From an uncultured Ruminococcus sp. (GTDB lineage: Bacteria; Bacillota; Clostridia; Lachnospirales; Lachnospiraceae), in NCBI GenBank assembly GCA_904418845.1, contig CAJFQC010000011.1:1-64000 (forward strand): 64,000 bases of DNA, given 5' to 3'. Below are positions 26,324 through 35,442 of this stretch, in pieces. The first letter of the stretch is position 1. Each line of letters opens with the position of its first letter. Both the position numbers and the translations under genes were made by a program. Under the pieces are notes generated by a model. It had not been told where the DNA came from. It saw nothing but the letters and a program-made list of their open reading frames with translations, and did not search any database.

Positions 26324-26680
26324 TCATTTCTTCATCTTCGGCTCAAATATAAAAGAAGCAATATATCCGAATATCAGCGCTGCGGATATCCCTACCGCGC
26401 CGGCCTTGAAGCCTCCCATAAACACGCCGATAAATCCGTTCTCGTCAATGGCTTCCTTCACTCCCTGCCACAGCACATTGCCGAATCCCAGGAGCGGCAC
26501 GCTCGCCCCAGAACCCGCAAACTCCTGAAACGGCTTGTATATCCCGCAGAATCCGAGCACAGCTCCGGTGCACACGAGAAGCACCATCACACGTCCCGGC
26601 ATCAGTTTCGTCCGGTCAAGCAGGATCTGCACAAGAGCACAGATCAGTCCTCCGATAATAAATGCTTTTACATAATCCAT
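26324..26680 (-). CDS. spoVAE: Stage V sporulation protein SpoVAEB
   Basis: Small inner-membrane protein of the spore SpoVA channel that moves calcium dipicolinate during sporulation and germination. 118 residues with four hydrophobic segments (AFIIGGLICALVQILL, VMVLLVCTGAVLGFCGIY, and two near the end); the central FAGSGASVPLLGFGNVLWQGVKEAIDENG is the SpoVAE/SpoVAC-family signature. AGGGAG precedes the ATG. It follows spoVAD by 124 bases on the same strand. Confidence 0.9.
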   Translation of the reverse strand: MDYVKAFIIGGLICALVQILLDRTKLMPGRVMVLLVCTGAVLGFCGIYKPFQEFAGSGASVPLLGFGNVLWQGVKEAIDENGFIGVFMGGFKAGAVGISAALIFGYIASFIFEPKMKK

Positions 26681-26804
26681 AAGTTTCTCCCTTTCTGATC
26701 ATTTTTGTTTTATTGTTATATACGTAGATAAAACGCGTATGCCTCACTCCCGCGTCTGCAGCGAGTGATGTCCATGTAAAAGAAACGCTGTGCCCGCACC
26801 GCTC

Positions 26805-27845
26805 TCAGCAATGCTCGATCACAATACCGTGGGCAATCCCCGGAACACTTGCGCCCTCATTAAAGCTTACAGTAGACATAAGCGCTCCCGTAGGCACAAA
26901 AAGCACTCTTTTCCACTCCCCTTTTTCTATCTTCGGCAGCACATACGACGCCAGCGTCACCGCAGCGCAGCCGCAGCCGCTTCCTCCTGCATGGGTGTCC
27001 TGTGTCTCCTGATCGTAGATCGTCATACCACAGTCCATATGCTTCTCCCGGATATCATACCCTCTGCCTCTTACCAGATCAAAAAGGATGGACTGACCCA
27101 CATATCCAAGATCCCCTGTGATGATGCGGTCGTAATCTGCCTCTGTGCGTTCCATATCCGTAAAGTTCTGTACGATCGTATCTGTCGCGGCGGGAGCCAT
27201 GCATGCCCCCATATTCTGAGAATCCTTCAACCCATAATCCACGATCTTTCCCACTGTCACCCCGGTGATCCTGGCATGGCTTTTTTTCGTTCCTCCCTGT
27301 GATTCATTATCCTGTGCTCCCACAAGGAACGCGCCGCTGCCTGTCACTGTCCAATGCGCAGACAGTGGTCTCTGTGACGCATACCCCAGTGGAAAACGGA
27401 ACTCCTTCTCCGCGCTCCCGAAATGGCTGGATGTGACTGCCAGCATGTATCCGCCGTACCCTGCCGCGGCGCTCATCGACGCCAGCGCCAGCGCTTCCCC
27501 TGATGTAGAGCACGCCCCGTAAAGCCCGAACATAGGTATCTGCAGCCCTTCTACTCCCATTGAGGTGGCGATTCCCTGCCGGAGCAGATCTCCCCCGAAC
27601 AGATAGCGGATGCTCTTCACGTCTACATGGGCTTTTCCTATAGCAAGTATACATGCTTCTTTCTGCATGACGCTTTCTGCTTCCTCCCATGTATCCGCCC
27701 CGAACAGGTCGTCCTCATTTGTCATGTCAAACAATTTTCCCAGAGGCCCCTCTGCCTCTTTGCTCCCCACCACGGACCCGGCGCTGATAATATACGGAGC
27801 ATTTCTGAATATAAGGCTCTGGCTTCCCTTTATGATCTGATCCAT
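26805..27845 (-). CDS. spoVAD: Stage V sporulation protein SpoVAD
   Basis: Dipicolinate-binding subunit of the SpoVA complex, thiolase-like fold, 346 residues. Family landmarks: GSQSLIFRNAPYIISAGSVVG at the N-terminus, GLYGACSTSGEALALASM around residue 110, SHFGSAEKEFRFPLGYASQ, and THAGGSGCGCAA near residue 290; the C-terminus NEGASVPGIAHGI is typical. Intact. A forespore-type promoter lies about 45 bases upstream and spoVAC starts 160 bases away on the opposite strand, unlike the usual spoVAC-spoVAD-spoVAE order on one strand. Confidence 0.94.
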   Translation of the reverse strand: MDQIIKGSQSLIFRNAPYIISAGSVVGSKEAEGPLGKLFDMTNEDDLFGADTWEEAESVMQKEACILAIGKAHVDVKSIRYLFGGDLLRQGIATSMGVEGLQIPMFGLYGACSTSGEALALASMSAAAGYGGYMLAVTSSHFGSAEKEFRFPLGYASQRPLSAHWTVTGSGAFLVGAQDNESQGGTKKSHARITGVTVGKIVDYGLKDSQNMGACMAPAATDTIVQNFTDMERTEADYDRIITGDLGYVGQSILFDLVRGRGYDIREKHMDCGMTIYDQETQDTHAGGSGCGCAAVTLASYVLPKIEKGEWKRVLFVPTGALMSTVSFNEGASVPGIAHGIVIEHC

Positions 27846-27891
27846 AATCTTTCCTCGCTTCTTGATTTTTACCTTGTCTGTTTCTGTAGAT

Positions 27892-27920
27892 TATTGTGTG
27901 CAGGTCTGTCGGAAATATGC
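27892..27920 (-). promoter_or_regulatory. Sigma-G type promoter for spoVAD
   Basis: Minus-strand -35 GCATA (27916-27920), 17-base spacer, -10 CACAATA (27892-27898); fits the forespore sigma-G pattern GHATR-N17/18-CATWMTA with one mismatch. Faces away from the matching plus-strand promoter two bases from its -35. Confidence 0.65.
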
Positions 27921-27922
27921 GG

Positions 27923-27951
27923 GTATATTTCCGGCAGAATTCCAGATACTA
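27923..27951 (+). promoter_or_regulatory. Sigma-G type promoter for spoVAC
   Basis: Plus-strand -35 GTATA (27923-27927), 17-base spacer, -10 GATACTA (27945-27951); one mismatch to the sigma-G consensus. Predicts a 5' leader of about 47 bases ahead of spoVAC. Confidence 0.7.
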
Positions 27952-28004
27952 TGGAAAAAGAATCATGCCGGCCCGCAAGACTGGCATTAAAAGGAGATCT
28001 TCTT

Positions 28005-28466
28005 ATGGATAAAGTGCAGAAAATGAAACAGGAAAAGCAATACGAGCAATATGTCAAGCAGAAAACTCCGCAGCATAATGTATGGCTCAATATGCTCAAG
28101 GCATTCATAACCGGCGGGACCATCTGTGTTATCGGACAAGTCTTTTATCATTATTGTGAACTTCAAAAACTGAGTAAAGACGACTGCAGCGGCTGGACCT
28201 CCATGCTGCTTGTCCTGTTAAGTGTGATACTGACCGGAGTGGGAATCTATCCGCAGCTTGCGAAATGGGGCGGCGCAGGCGCCCTTGTTCCTATCACCGG
28301 ATTCGCCAACTCCGTCGCCGCCCCTGCCATTGAATACAAAAAAGAAGGGCAGGTCTTCGGCATCGGATGCAAGATCTTCACCATTGCAGGACCTGTCATT
28401 TTATACGGGATATTTACAAGCTGGGGGCTGGGACTTTTGTACTGGCTGGGAACACTGATAAAATGA
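28005..28466 (+). CDS. spoVAC: Stage V sporulation protein SpoVAC
   Basis: Membrane channel subunit of the spore SpoVA complex, 153 residues, start set by AAGGAG eight bases upstream. N-terminal charged helix, then membrane segments MLKAFITGGTICVIGQVFYH, MLLVLLSVILTGVGIY and, at the end, IFTIAGPVILYGIFTSWGLGLL; the LAKWGGAGALVPITGFANSV stretch is the family signature. It is alone on the plus strand, divergent from spoVAD-spoVAEB, and ends in a hairpin shared with the convergent GH2 gene. Confidence 0.93.
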   Translation: MDKVQKMKQEKQYEQYVKQKTPQHNVWLNMLKAFITGGTICVIGQVFYHYCELQKLSKDDCSGWTSMLLVLLSVILTGVGIYPQLAKWGGAGALVPITGFANSVAAPAIEYKKEGQVFGIGCKIFTIAGPVILYGIFTSWGLGLLYWLGTLIK

Positions 28467-28489
28467 GCCTCTTTTACGGAGGCTCATTT
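28461..28489. terminator. Bidirectional terminator between spoVAC and the GH2 gene
   Basis: Arms AAATGAGCCTC (28461-28471) and GAGGCTCATTT (28479-28489) are perfectly complementary and overlap both stop codons of the convergent genes; T-rich on the plus-strand side (TTTCTCTTCTTC). Confidence 0.75.
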
Positions 28490-30304
28490 CTCTTCTTCGA
28501 TCTTTCTGACTTCTCTGTCATAAGTATATACCCCGTTTACCTCTTCCTCGATGTCAGACCACTGGGTATACACGCTGGCGCAGAGTCCTTCCGGGATCAG
28601 GGCTTCCACCTTTCTCATCAAATCCCTGTATGCATCATCAAGTGATTTTTTATCCTTATGGGCGCCATATCCGTACAGTTTTTTGTATGCGCTGTGCTCC
28701 TCATTGATAAGTGTATGCCCTCCGATCTCCGAGAGCACAAATGCTCTCTCCTTCTCCGGCTTCACTTTCAATTTGAAGAAATAATTGTGTACGCTCTTCA
28801 GATCTCCGCCGCCCTGGTCGAACCAGCCGCTGGCCTGATCGATAAGACGGTGAGGATCCGCCTCTCTCGCGATCTTTACCATATCTTCTGCCTGGAACTG
28901 TCCCCAGCCTTCATTGAATATGACCCAGACAGCGATGCTTGGATGTCCCTTCAAAACCCGTATGGTCTCTTTCATCTCCCGGACAAATTCCTTTTTACCC
29001 GCCTTGTTTTCTCTGGATAATAATCTCGGATATGCATCTTTCACAAGAATATTTTTCCATGAGACCACTGTAGCGGCATATGTGACAACCCAATGTTTGT
29101 ATTCGCCTCCTCCATTTACCATGTCCTGCCATACGATCATACCCAGACGGTCACAGTGGTAATACCATCTCTGGGGCTCAAGCTTGATATGCTTGCGCAC
29201 CATGTTAAATCCGGTCTTTTTCATCTCCTCAATATCAAAGATAAACGCTTCATCAGAGGGCGCTGTATACAGTCCGTCCGGCCAGTATCCCTGATCGAGC
29301 ACGCCGTTTTGGAACTGTGGCTGTCCGTTTAAGCAGATACGGGGAATCCCTTTTTCATCTTTTTCCACAGAAAACTTCCTCATGGCAAAATAACTCTCTG
29401 CCATATCTTCGCCCATCCGGACTGTAAAGTAATAAAGCCACGGCTTGTCACACGTCCACAGGAAAACTCCCGGCAGTGAGACTTCTATCCACTCCCCCGC
29501 CGCTCCTGTCGACGCACATAATATCTCCCCCTGCTCCCGCTCTGCTTTCGGATCAGATGACGGCATCTCCAGGGGCTCGGTATAGATATCCGGCTTTCTG
29601 ACCTGTATTTCTACAGACAATCTGCTGCCGCCATGCTTTGCGCCTTCTGCTTTTGCTCCGTCTGTTCCTGCTGCTCTCACCTTGATATGCACAGTTCCTT
29701 TGTCAGTATCCGGCACAGTCTCTATCCCGCGTATATATCCCTTTGGCACTTCCTCCATCCACACAGTCTGCCAGATGCCGCTCTGGGCGGTGTAGAACAT
29801 ACCGCCCCGCTTCAGCCTCTGTTTGCCTCTCGCATGATAGGATGTTTCACTTAAGTCTTTTACTGCTGTCACCAGCTCGTTCTTTCCGTCTTTTACATAC
29901 TCTGAAATATCGGTCTCAAAGGGCAGATATCCACCAGTGTGTGAACACGCTCTTTCTCCGTTCACATAAACCACGCACGCCTGGTCCACTGCCCCGAAAT
30001 GCAGAAGAAGCCGCATCCTGTCTGCTCTCTTCTCCCAGTCTGCCAGGGTAAACTCTCTCCTGTACCAGAGATATTCGTCCGGCCGGAGCTGTCTGGAAAC
30101 TCCCGAGAGGACGCTCTCCGGTGAAAAAGGCACGAGAATCTTCCCCTCGTATTCCCCCGGTCTGCGAAACACTTTTGTAAACGCATAATCCCAGTATCCG
30201 TTCAGATTGATATAACTCTCCCGCACCATGAGCGGTCTCGGATATTCCCATAACACGCGCTCTGCGTCAAGTTGTCTGCCCCAGCGGGTATAAAGCTGCT
30301 TCAT
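28484..30304 (-). CDS. Glycoside hydrolase family 2 protein (beta-galactosidase/glucuronidase-like)
   Basis: 606 residues from the second ATG (30304), which has the better-placed GGGGG ribosome site. N-terminal jelly-roll sugar-binding domain (SYINLNGYWDYAF, YRREFTLADWEKRADRMRLLLHFGAVDQ), an immunoglobulin-like domain, and a TIM barrel. The acid/base Glu is in VWVIFNEGWGQF and the probable nucleophile Glu in VLSEIGGHT. No signal peptide, so cytoplasmic. The shorter than usual length and missing C-terminal beta-sandwiches are those of the small GH2 group; substrate unknown. No transporter is adjacent. A short palindrome (ACATA-C-TATGT on the minus strand, near 30350) lies in its promoter region and could be an operator. 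Confidence 0.85.
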   Translation of the reverse strand: MKQLYTRWGRQLDAERVLWEYPRPLMVRESYINLNGYWDYAFTKVFRRPGEYEGKILVPFSPESVLSGVSRQLRPDEYLWYRREFTLADWEKRADRMRLLLHFGAVDQACVVYVNGERACSHTGGYLPFETDISEYVKDGKNELVTAVKDLSETSYHARGKQRLKRGGMFYTAQSGIWQTVWMEEVPKGYIRGIETVPDTDKGTVHIKVRAAGTDGAKAEGAKHGGSRLSVEIQVRKPDIYTEPLEMPSSDPKAEREQGEILCASTGAAGEWIEVSLPGVFLWTCDKPWLYYFTVRMGEDMAESYFAMRKFSVEKDEKGIPRICLNGQPQFQNGVLDQGYWPDGLYTAPSDEAFIFDIEEMKKTGFNMVRKHIKLEPQRWYYHCDRLGMIVWQDMVNGGGEYKHWVVTYAATVVSWKNILVKDAYPRLLSRENKAGKKEFVREMKETIRVLKGHPSIAVWVIFNEGWGQFQAEDMVKIAREADPHRLIDQASGWFDQGGGDLKSVHNYFFKLKVKPEKERAFVLSEIGGHTLINEEHSAYKKLYGYGAHKDKKSLDDAYRDLMRKVEALIPEGLCASVYTQWSDIEEEVNGVYTYDREVRKIEEEK

Positions 30305-30381
30305 GATCAGCACCCCCCTTGTCCAAATATTCTTATTGATATCTTATCACATAGTATGTCACAAGTGCTGAAAACTTACAA

Positions 30382-30424
30382 CGGGTCCGGTACATCAGAA
30401 CGAGGTTCTGATGTACCGGACCCG
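30382..30424 (-). terminator. Perfect 20-bp hairpin after malQ
   Basis: Arms 30382-30401 and 30405-30424 are exactly complementary (CGGGTCCGGTACATCAGAAC and its complement) with a three-base loop, 56 bases past the malQ stop. On the minus strand the stem is followed by TTGTAAGTTTTC. Probable terminator of malQ. Confidence 0.7.
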
Positions 30425-30480
30425 CCGTTTTACTTTCTGTTTTCTTATTCTGTCTCTGTTTCTATGCAATAAACGTATTT

Positions 30481-31962
30481 CTAAGACAGTCTTCCGTACA
30501 GCCTCGTCACTCTCTCGATCTCTCTGACTGTCTCTTCGTTAAACTGTCCTCTCTGCATGCGCCACGTCCAGTTTCCACCCAGAGTGGACGGTATATTAAT
30601 GCGGGCCTCGCTGCCAAGGCTGAGATAATCCTGCATAGGAATCACACATAGATCAGCTACGCTGCTCATCGCCATAGCGATAAAATCGCCGACGAGGGAA
30701 TCTTCATCCAGCCGCGGTTTGCACATGTACTCCTTGGCAAAATCACGCGCGTTTTTCCCTACTTCGTGGTACCAGCCTCTTGTCGTATCATTATCATGCG
30801 TGCCTGTATAAACGACGCAGTTCGTCGGATAAGTGTGAGGCAGGTAGTTGGACGATTCTCTTGCGTCAAACGCGAACTGGAGCACTTTCATACCCGGGAA
30901 CCCGCTGTCCTGCAGCAGCTTCAATACACTAGGGGTAAGGAATCCCAGATCTTCCGCGATGATCTCCGGCCTTCCGAGCTTCGCCTCGATTGCCTCAAAG
31001 AGGTCCATTCCCGGTCCGGGCATCCAGTGTCCGTTTACAGCGGTCGCATCGCCGTACGGGATGGAATAGTATTCGTCAAATCCACGGAAATGGTCAATTC
31101 TCACTACATCATACATCTTAAAGCAATATTCAATCCTTTTTATCCACCATTCGTATCCCGTATTTTTATGGTACTCCCATTTATAAAGCGGATTCCCCCA
31201 GAGCTGTCCCGTAGCAGAAAATGCATCTGGCGGGCATCCTGCCACCCCGGTGGGCTCGTTGTTCTCATCAAACTGAAACATCTCCGGCGCCGCCCAGGTG
31301 TCAGCGCTGTCAAGCGCCACATAGATCGGGATGTCACCGATAATCTTCACACCCTGCTCATTGGCGTATGCATGGAGTTTTCTCCACTGTCTGTCAAACT
31401 GGTACTGCTGGAATTTGTAGAACTCGATCTCTCTGAAAAGCTCCCGGCGCGCTGTTTCAAGCGCCGCCTCCCCTCTCTTTTTAAGAGGCTCATCCCATTC
31501 TATCCAGCTTACTCCGTTATTCTTATCCTTGATCGCCATATAAAGGCTGTAATCATCAAGCCAGAAAGCATTTTCCCTTACAAATCTCTCATAGTCTTCA
31601 TTCTTCCCGAAACGTTCAAATGCCCTTCCCAGCGCTTTGAATCTGAACTGATAGATTTTCTCATAATTAATACAGCCATCCCGGTTTCCGAAATCATATC
31701 CTCTGCACTCATCCTCGGTAAGAAGACCTTCTTTAATCAGGGTCGTTAAATCGATAAAATACGGGTTTCCTGCATATGTGGAGAAAGACTGGTAGGGGGA
31801 ATCCCCGTAACCAGTCGGCCCAAGCGGCAGGATCTGCCAATAACTCTGCCCTGCTTTTTTCAGCATATCCACGAATTCATAGGCCTCTTTTGAAAAACAT
31901 CCGATCCCGTACTCTGACGGCAGGGAAAATACGGGTAATAAGATTCCGCTTGCTCTTTTCAT
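30481..31962 (-). CDS. malQ: 4-alpha-glucanotransferase (amylomaltase)
   Basis: GH77 enzyme that transfers alpha-1,4-glucan segments between maltodextrins, cytoplasmic, 493 residues. Begins RASGILLPVFSLPSEYGIG; catalytic Asp in VVRIDHFRGFDEYY, Glu in IIAEDLGFLTP, and third acid in YTGTHDNDTTRGWY. AAGGAG precedes the ATG. It follows glycogen/maltodextrin phosphorylase by 88 bases on the same strand; together they convert maltodextrin to glucose and glucose-1-phosphate. Confidence 0.95.
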   Translation of the reverse strand: MKRASGILLPVFSLPSEYGIGCFSKEAYEFVDMLKKAGQSYWQILPLGPTGYGDSPYQSFSTYAGNPYFIDLTTLIKEGLLTEDECRGYDFGNRDGCINYEKIYQFRFKALGRAFERFGKNEDYERFVRENAFWLDDYSLYMAIKDKNNGVSWIEWDEPLKKRGEAALETARRELFREIEFYKFQQYQFDRQWRKLHAYANEQGVKIIGDIPIYVALDSADTWAAPEMFQFDENNEPTGVAGCPPDAFSATGQLWGNPLYKWEYHKNTGYEWWIKRIEYCFKMYDVVRIDHFRGFDEYYSIPYGDATAVNGHWMPGPGMDLFEAIEAKLGRPEIIAEDLGFLTPSVLKLLQDSGFPGMKVLQFAFDARESSNYLPHTYPTNCVVYTGTHDNDTTRGWYHEVGKNARDFAKEYMCKPRLDEDSLVGDFIAMAMSSVADLCVIPMQDYLSLGSEARINIPSTLGGNWTWRMQRGQFNEETVREIERVTRLYGRLS

Positions 31963-31994
31963 TTTTATCTTTCTCCTTATTTTTATTTACGCTT

Positions 31995-32030
31995 CAGTGA
32001 GCGCACATCATCTGTTCTGCACGCTCACTG
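31995..32030 (-). promoter_or_regulatory. Hairpin between phosphorylase and malQ genes
   Basis: Arms CAGTGAGCG (31995-32003) and CGCTCACTG (32022-32030) pair perfectly with an 18-base loop. No T tract; most likely intercistronic mRNA structure or a weak terminator. Confidence 0.5.
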
Positions 32031-32050
32031 TGATTATAACATATTAAATT

Positions 32051-34303
32051 TTACAGATGCCATACATCTCTGTTATATTCTTCGATCGTTCTGTCTGAAG
32101 AGAAGAATCCTGCTTTCGCTATATTGGCAAGCATCATCTTCGCCCATGCCTCTCTGTCGGCGTAAGCCTTAAGTGCTTTCTCCTTCGTCTCTTTATAAGA
32201 ATCAAAGTCCAGCAGAGTCATAAACCAGTCCTTATTAATAAGCTCATTTTTCAGTCTTGTCAGGTTCTCCTCGCATCCGACTTCAAGCATCTGCTCGCTG
32301 GTGATAAAATCTATCGCTGCCTTGATCGCCGGATTTTTCTCATAGTAATATCTGGATACATAGTCAGCCTTTGCATAGTGCCCGATGACTTCATCACTGG
32401 ACGCTCCGAACACGAAGATATTGTCATCGTCCACCGCTTCATGGATCTCCACATTGGCGCCGTCCTCTGTTCCCAGAGTTACAGCGCCGTTGAGCATGAA
32501 CTTCATATTCCCGGTTCCGCTGGCCTCTTTGGAAGCAAGGGATATTTGCTCGGAGATATCACACGCCGGGATAAGCTTTCCGGCTTTTGTCACATTGTAG
32601 TTCTCCACCATGACAACCTTGAGATACGGGCTCACCTCAGGATCGTTATTGATAATATCCTGCAGACAGAGAATCAGATGAATGATATCCTTTGCGATCA
32701 CGTATGCCGGAGCCGCCTTAGCGCCGAATATCGCCGTCACAGGAGTCGCCGGAGTCTTCCCGGCCTTGATCTCCAGATATTTATCAATTATATAAAGTGC
32801 ATTGAGCTGCTGGCGTTTGTACTCGTGAAGACGTTTGACCTGAATGTCAAAGATCGTATCCGGGCTGACCTCGATTCCCTGCGTCTCCATGAGATAACGG
32901 CTGAGAGCCTCTTTATTCTTATGCTTGATCTCCAGCAGTTTTTCAAGAACTTTCTTGTCGTCCTTGTATTCAAGCAGTTTCTCAAGCTCTGCGGCATCCT
33001 TCTTATACCCTTCCCCGATCGTCTCGTCCAGGAACTGTGTGAGCTGCGGATTGCAGTGGATGAGCCAGCGGCGGAAAGTAATGCCGTTTGTCTTGTTATT
33101 GAACTTCTCCGGATAAATCCTGTAGAAGTTATTCAGCTCAGAGTTTTTAAGGATTTCCGTATGCAGTGCCGCCACACCGTTTACACTGAATCCGTAATGG
33201 ATGTCAATGTGCGCCATGTGCACTGTATCGTTCCTGTCGATGATTGCAACGCTCTCATCGTCAAATTTTCTTCTCACTTTATCATCTAAAATCTCAATGA
33301 TCGGCATGAGCTGAGGAACGACCTTCTTCAGATAATGAACCGGCCATTTCTCCAGCGCTTCCGCAAGAATCGTATGATTCGTGTATGCACATGTTCTGGA
33401 TACAACGCCTATCGCATCGTCCATATCCATCCCTCTCGCAACAAGCAGGCGGATCATCTCCGGGATGACCATAGTCGGATGGGTGTCATTGATCTGGATA
33501 ACCGCATATTCCGGCAGGTCATATAAGTTACTTCCCTTCGCTGTGCACTCGTCAAGGATAAGCTGTGCTCCCGCGCTGACCATGAGATACTGCTGATAGA
33601 TGCGCAGAAGCCTTCCCTGCTCGTCACTGTCGTCCGGATAGAGGAAAAGCGTCAGGTTCTTCTCTATATCCTCTTTGTTAAATGCGATCCCGTCTTCTAC
33701 AATCGTCTCATCTATAGAATCAAGGTCAAAAAGGTGGAGCTTATTTGTCTTGTTGTTATATCCTGTCACCTCGATGTCGTACATCCTTGCATTAACTTTC
33801 AGGCCTTTAAACTCAACCGGATAGACCGTTTCTGTCTTTTTAAGCCATGACTTCTCCCCGATCCACGGGTTGGGAGTCTCTTTCTGAAGATGATCCTCAA
33901 ACTCCTGCCTGAAAAGTCCGAGATGATAGTTAAGTCCGATACCGTCTCCCGCAAGCCCAAGCGTTGCTATAGAATCAAGAAAACATGCTGCCAGTCTTCC
34001 AAGCCCGCCGTTCCCAAGAGACGGCTCCTGCTCAACCTCCTCAATCTCGCAGATGTCTTTGCCGTTGTTACTGAGCATCTCTTTCACTTCCTGATAGATG
34101 CCGAGGTTGATCATATTGTTGGAAAGCAGCTTCCCAATCAGGAACTCCGCTGAAATATAATACAGTTTTTTCTTGCTGTCTGTGCGCTCCTTTTCTGCGG
34201 CCATGTCCTGAACGATGGTCAGCAGTCCGTTGTAGATTTCCTCGTTGGAAACCTGTGATACCGGCTTTCCTAGGTATGCTTCTAATCTTGCCTGAATCTT
34301 CAT
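32051..34303 (-). CDS. glgP: Glycogen/maltodextrin phosphorylase
   Basis: GT35 enzyme releasing glucose-1-phosphate from alpha-1,4-glucans with pyridoxal phosphate. 750 residues from the ATG at 34303 (AAGGAG nine bases upstream); a longer frame to 34336 includes the ribosome site and is rejected. Landmarks: [46 protein letters not shown], and the PLP-lysine region [23 protein letters not shown]. Divergent from an AraC regulator, co-directional with malQ. Confidence 0.95.
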   Translation of the reverse strand: MKIQARLEAYLGKPVSQVSNEEIYNGLLTIVQDMAAEKERTDSKKKLYYISAEFLIGKLLSNNMINLGIYQEVKEMLSNNGKDICEIEEVEQEPSLGNGGLGRLAACFLDSIATLGLAGDGIGLNYHLGLFRQEFEDHLQKETPNPWIGEKSWLKKTETVYPVEFKGLKVNARMYDIEVTGYNNKTNKLHLFDLDSIDETIVEDGIAFNKEDIEKNLTLFLYPDDSDEQGRLLRIYQQYLMVSAGAQLILDECTAKGSNLYDLPEYAVIQINDTHPTMVIPEMIRLLVARGMDMDDAIGVVSRTCAYTNHTILAEALEKWPVHYLKKVVPQLMPIIEILDDKVRRKFDDESVAIIDRNDTVHMAHIDIHYGFSVNGVAALHTEILKNSELNNFYRIYPEKFNNKTNGITFRRWLIHCNPQLTQFLDETIGEGYKKDAAELEKLLEYKDDKKVLEKLLEIKHKNKEALSRYLMETQGIEVSPDTIFDIQVKRLHEYKRQQLNALYIIDKYLEIKAGKTPATPVTAIFGAKAAPAYVIAKDIIHLILCLQDIINNDPEVSPYLKVVMVENYNVTKAGKLIPACDISEQISLASKEASGTGNMKFMLNGAVTLGTEDGANVEIHEAVDDDNIFVFGASSDEVIGHYAKADYVSRYYYEKNPAIKAAIDFITSEQMLEVGCEENLTRLKNELINKDWFMTLLDFDSYKETKEKALKAYADREAWAKMMLANIAKAGFFSSDRTIEEYNRDVWHL

Positions 34304-34403
34304 AATGATATTCTCCTTTCTTCCTGCCGCTTTCATCTACGGCATCACCGCGTATCGCGGCATTTTGAAAACATCCATATATCTTATCTCCATGATTCGT
34401 ATT

Positions 34404-34457
34404 TTAATACTATTTTCAGCGATTTTCTTGCAATATCCTTTCACATTATTGTACAAT
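34404..34457. promoter_or_regulatory. Divergent glgP/araC promoters sharing one palindromic -35
   Basis: TTGCAA (34428-34433) is its own complement. To the right, after 18 bases, TACAAT (34452-34457) suits the AraC gene; to the left, after 18 bases, TATTAA on the minus strand (34404-34409) suits glgP. If both are real, the two promoters compete for one -35 site. Confidence 0.5.
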
Positions 34458-34517
34458 ACTATCAAAACAGTAATGCAACTGCAATTAGCACGCCAGTGCG
34501 GCGTAAAGGGGATCGCT

Positions 34518-35411
34518 ATGAATATCAATGAATACCAGAACTATCACGAGACAAAACCGCATACTACTTCGGAATTTCCCTACAACACTTACCTTTGCTC
34601 TATTCCCCGCGATTTTCCTGCCGTTCCCCTCCACTGGCATTCTGAAGTGGAACTTATTGTTATAAAAAAGGGGCGCGGCTTTGTGTCCGCAGATTTTTCA
34701 AAAATGCCTGTCACATCGGGAGATATCGTTATCATCCGCCCCGGTCAGCTTCATTCCATTGAGCAGGACGGTACATATACCATGGAATACGAAAATATCA
34801 TTTTCAAACCGGAACTTCTCATCTCCGGCAGTTCTGATCTGTGTGCCGTAAAGTTTATCACCCCTTTTATGCTTGGTTCCATACAGTCTGACACTCACTT
34901 GACCCCTGCCCTTTCCTATTATCAGACGGCGGCAGAATACATCCGTCAGATCGATCTGCTCTGCGCAACCCGTTCCGAAGGATACCAGCTCGCTGTGAAA
35001 GGTTATCTGTTCCAGCTCCTTTTCATCCTTATATCGAACCGGAATAAAAAAGAGACTGCGCCTGCCTCACAGACGAAATCTCTTGAAAAGATGAAAACGA
35101 TATTAAAATATGTAGAGCAGCATTATTCCGAACATATCACTATTAACGATATGGCTGCCCTGACTTATTACAGCAAGTCTCATTTTATGAAATTTTTTAA
35201 ATCTCATATGGGAACGGGCTTCATCGACTACCTCAACGACTACCGCCTTACGATGGCGGAGCGCCTGCTGCGGTCCTCGGACATGTCCGTCCTTGACATC
35301 GCGGAGCAGAGCGGATTTGAGAACCTGTCCTATTTTAACCGTATCTTCAAACGTAAATACGGAGAAGCACCGGGCCGCTGGCGCACGGGCATTTCAAAGT
35401 CAGGCGCTTAA
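34518..35411 (+). CDS. AraC-family transcriptional regulator
   Basis: 297 residues from the ATG at 34518 (AAAGGGG upstream); earlier in-frame ATGs lie inside the promoter. N-terminal cupin-type sensor domain (PLHWHSEVELIVIKKGRGFVSAD, SGDIVIIRPGQLHSIEQDG) with likely sugar-sensing role, C-terminal pair of helix-turn-helix motifs (ITINDMAALTYYSKSHFMKFFK and SVLDIAEQSGFENLSYFNRIFK). Divergent from glgP-malQ, which it may control, though AraC regulators may also act elsewhere. Confidence 0.88.
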   Translation: MNINEYQNYHETKPHTTSEFPYNTYLCSIPRDFPAVPLHWHSEVELIVIKKGRGFVSADFSKMPVTSGDIVIIRPGQLHSIEQDGTYTMEYENIIFKPELLISGSSDLCAVKFITPFMLGSIQSDTHLTPALSYYQTAAEYIRQIDLLCATRSEGYQLAVKGYLFQLLFILISNRNKKETAPASQTKSLEKMKTILKYVEQHYSEHITINDMAALTYYSKSHFMKFFKSHMGTGFIDYLNDYRLTMAERLLRSSDMSVLDIAEQSGFENLSYFNRIFKRKYGEAPGRWRTGISKSGA

Positions 35412-35442
35412 ATAACTTACTTTAGACTTTTTGTTTTTCAAC

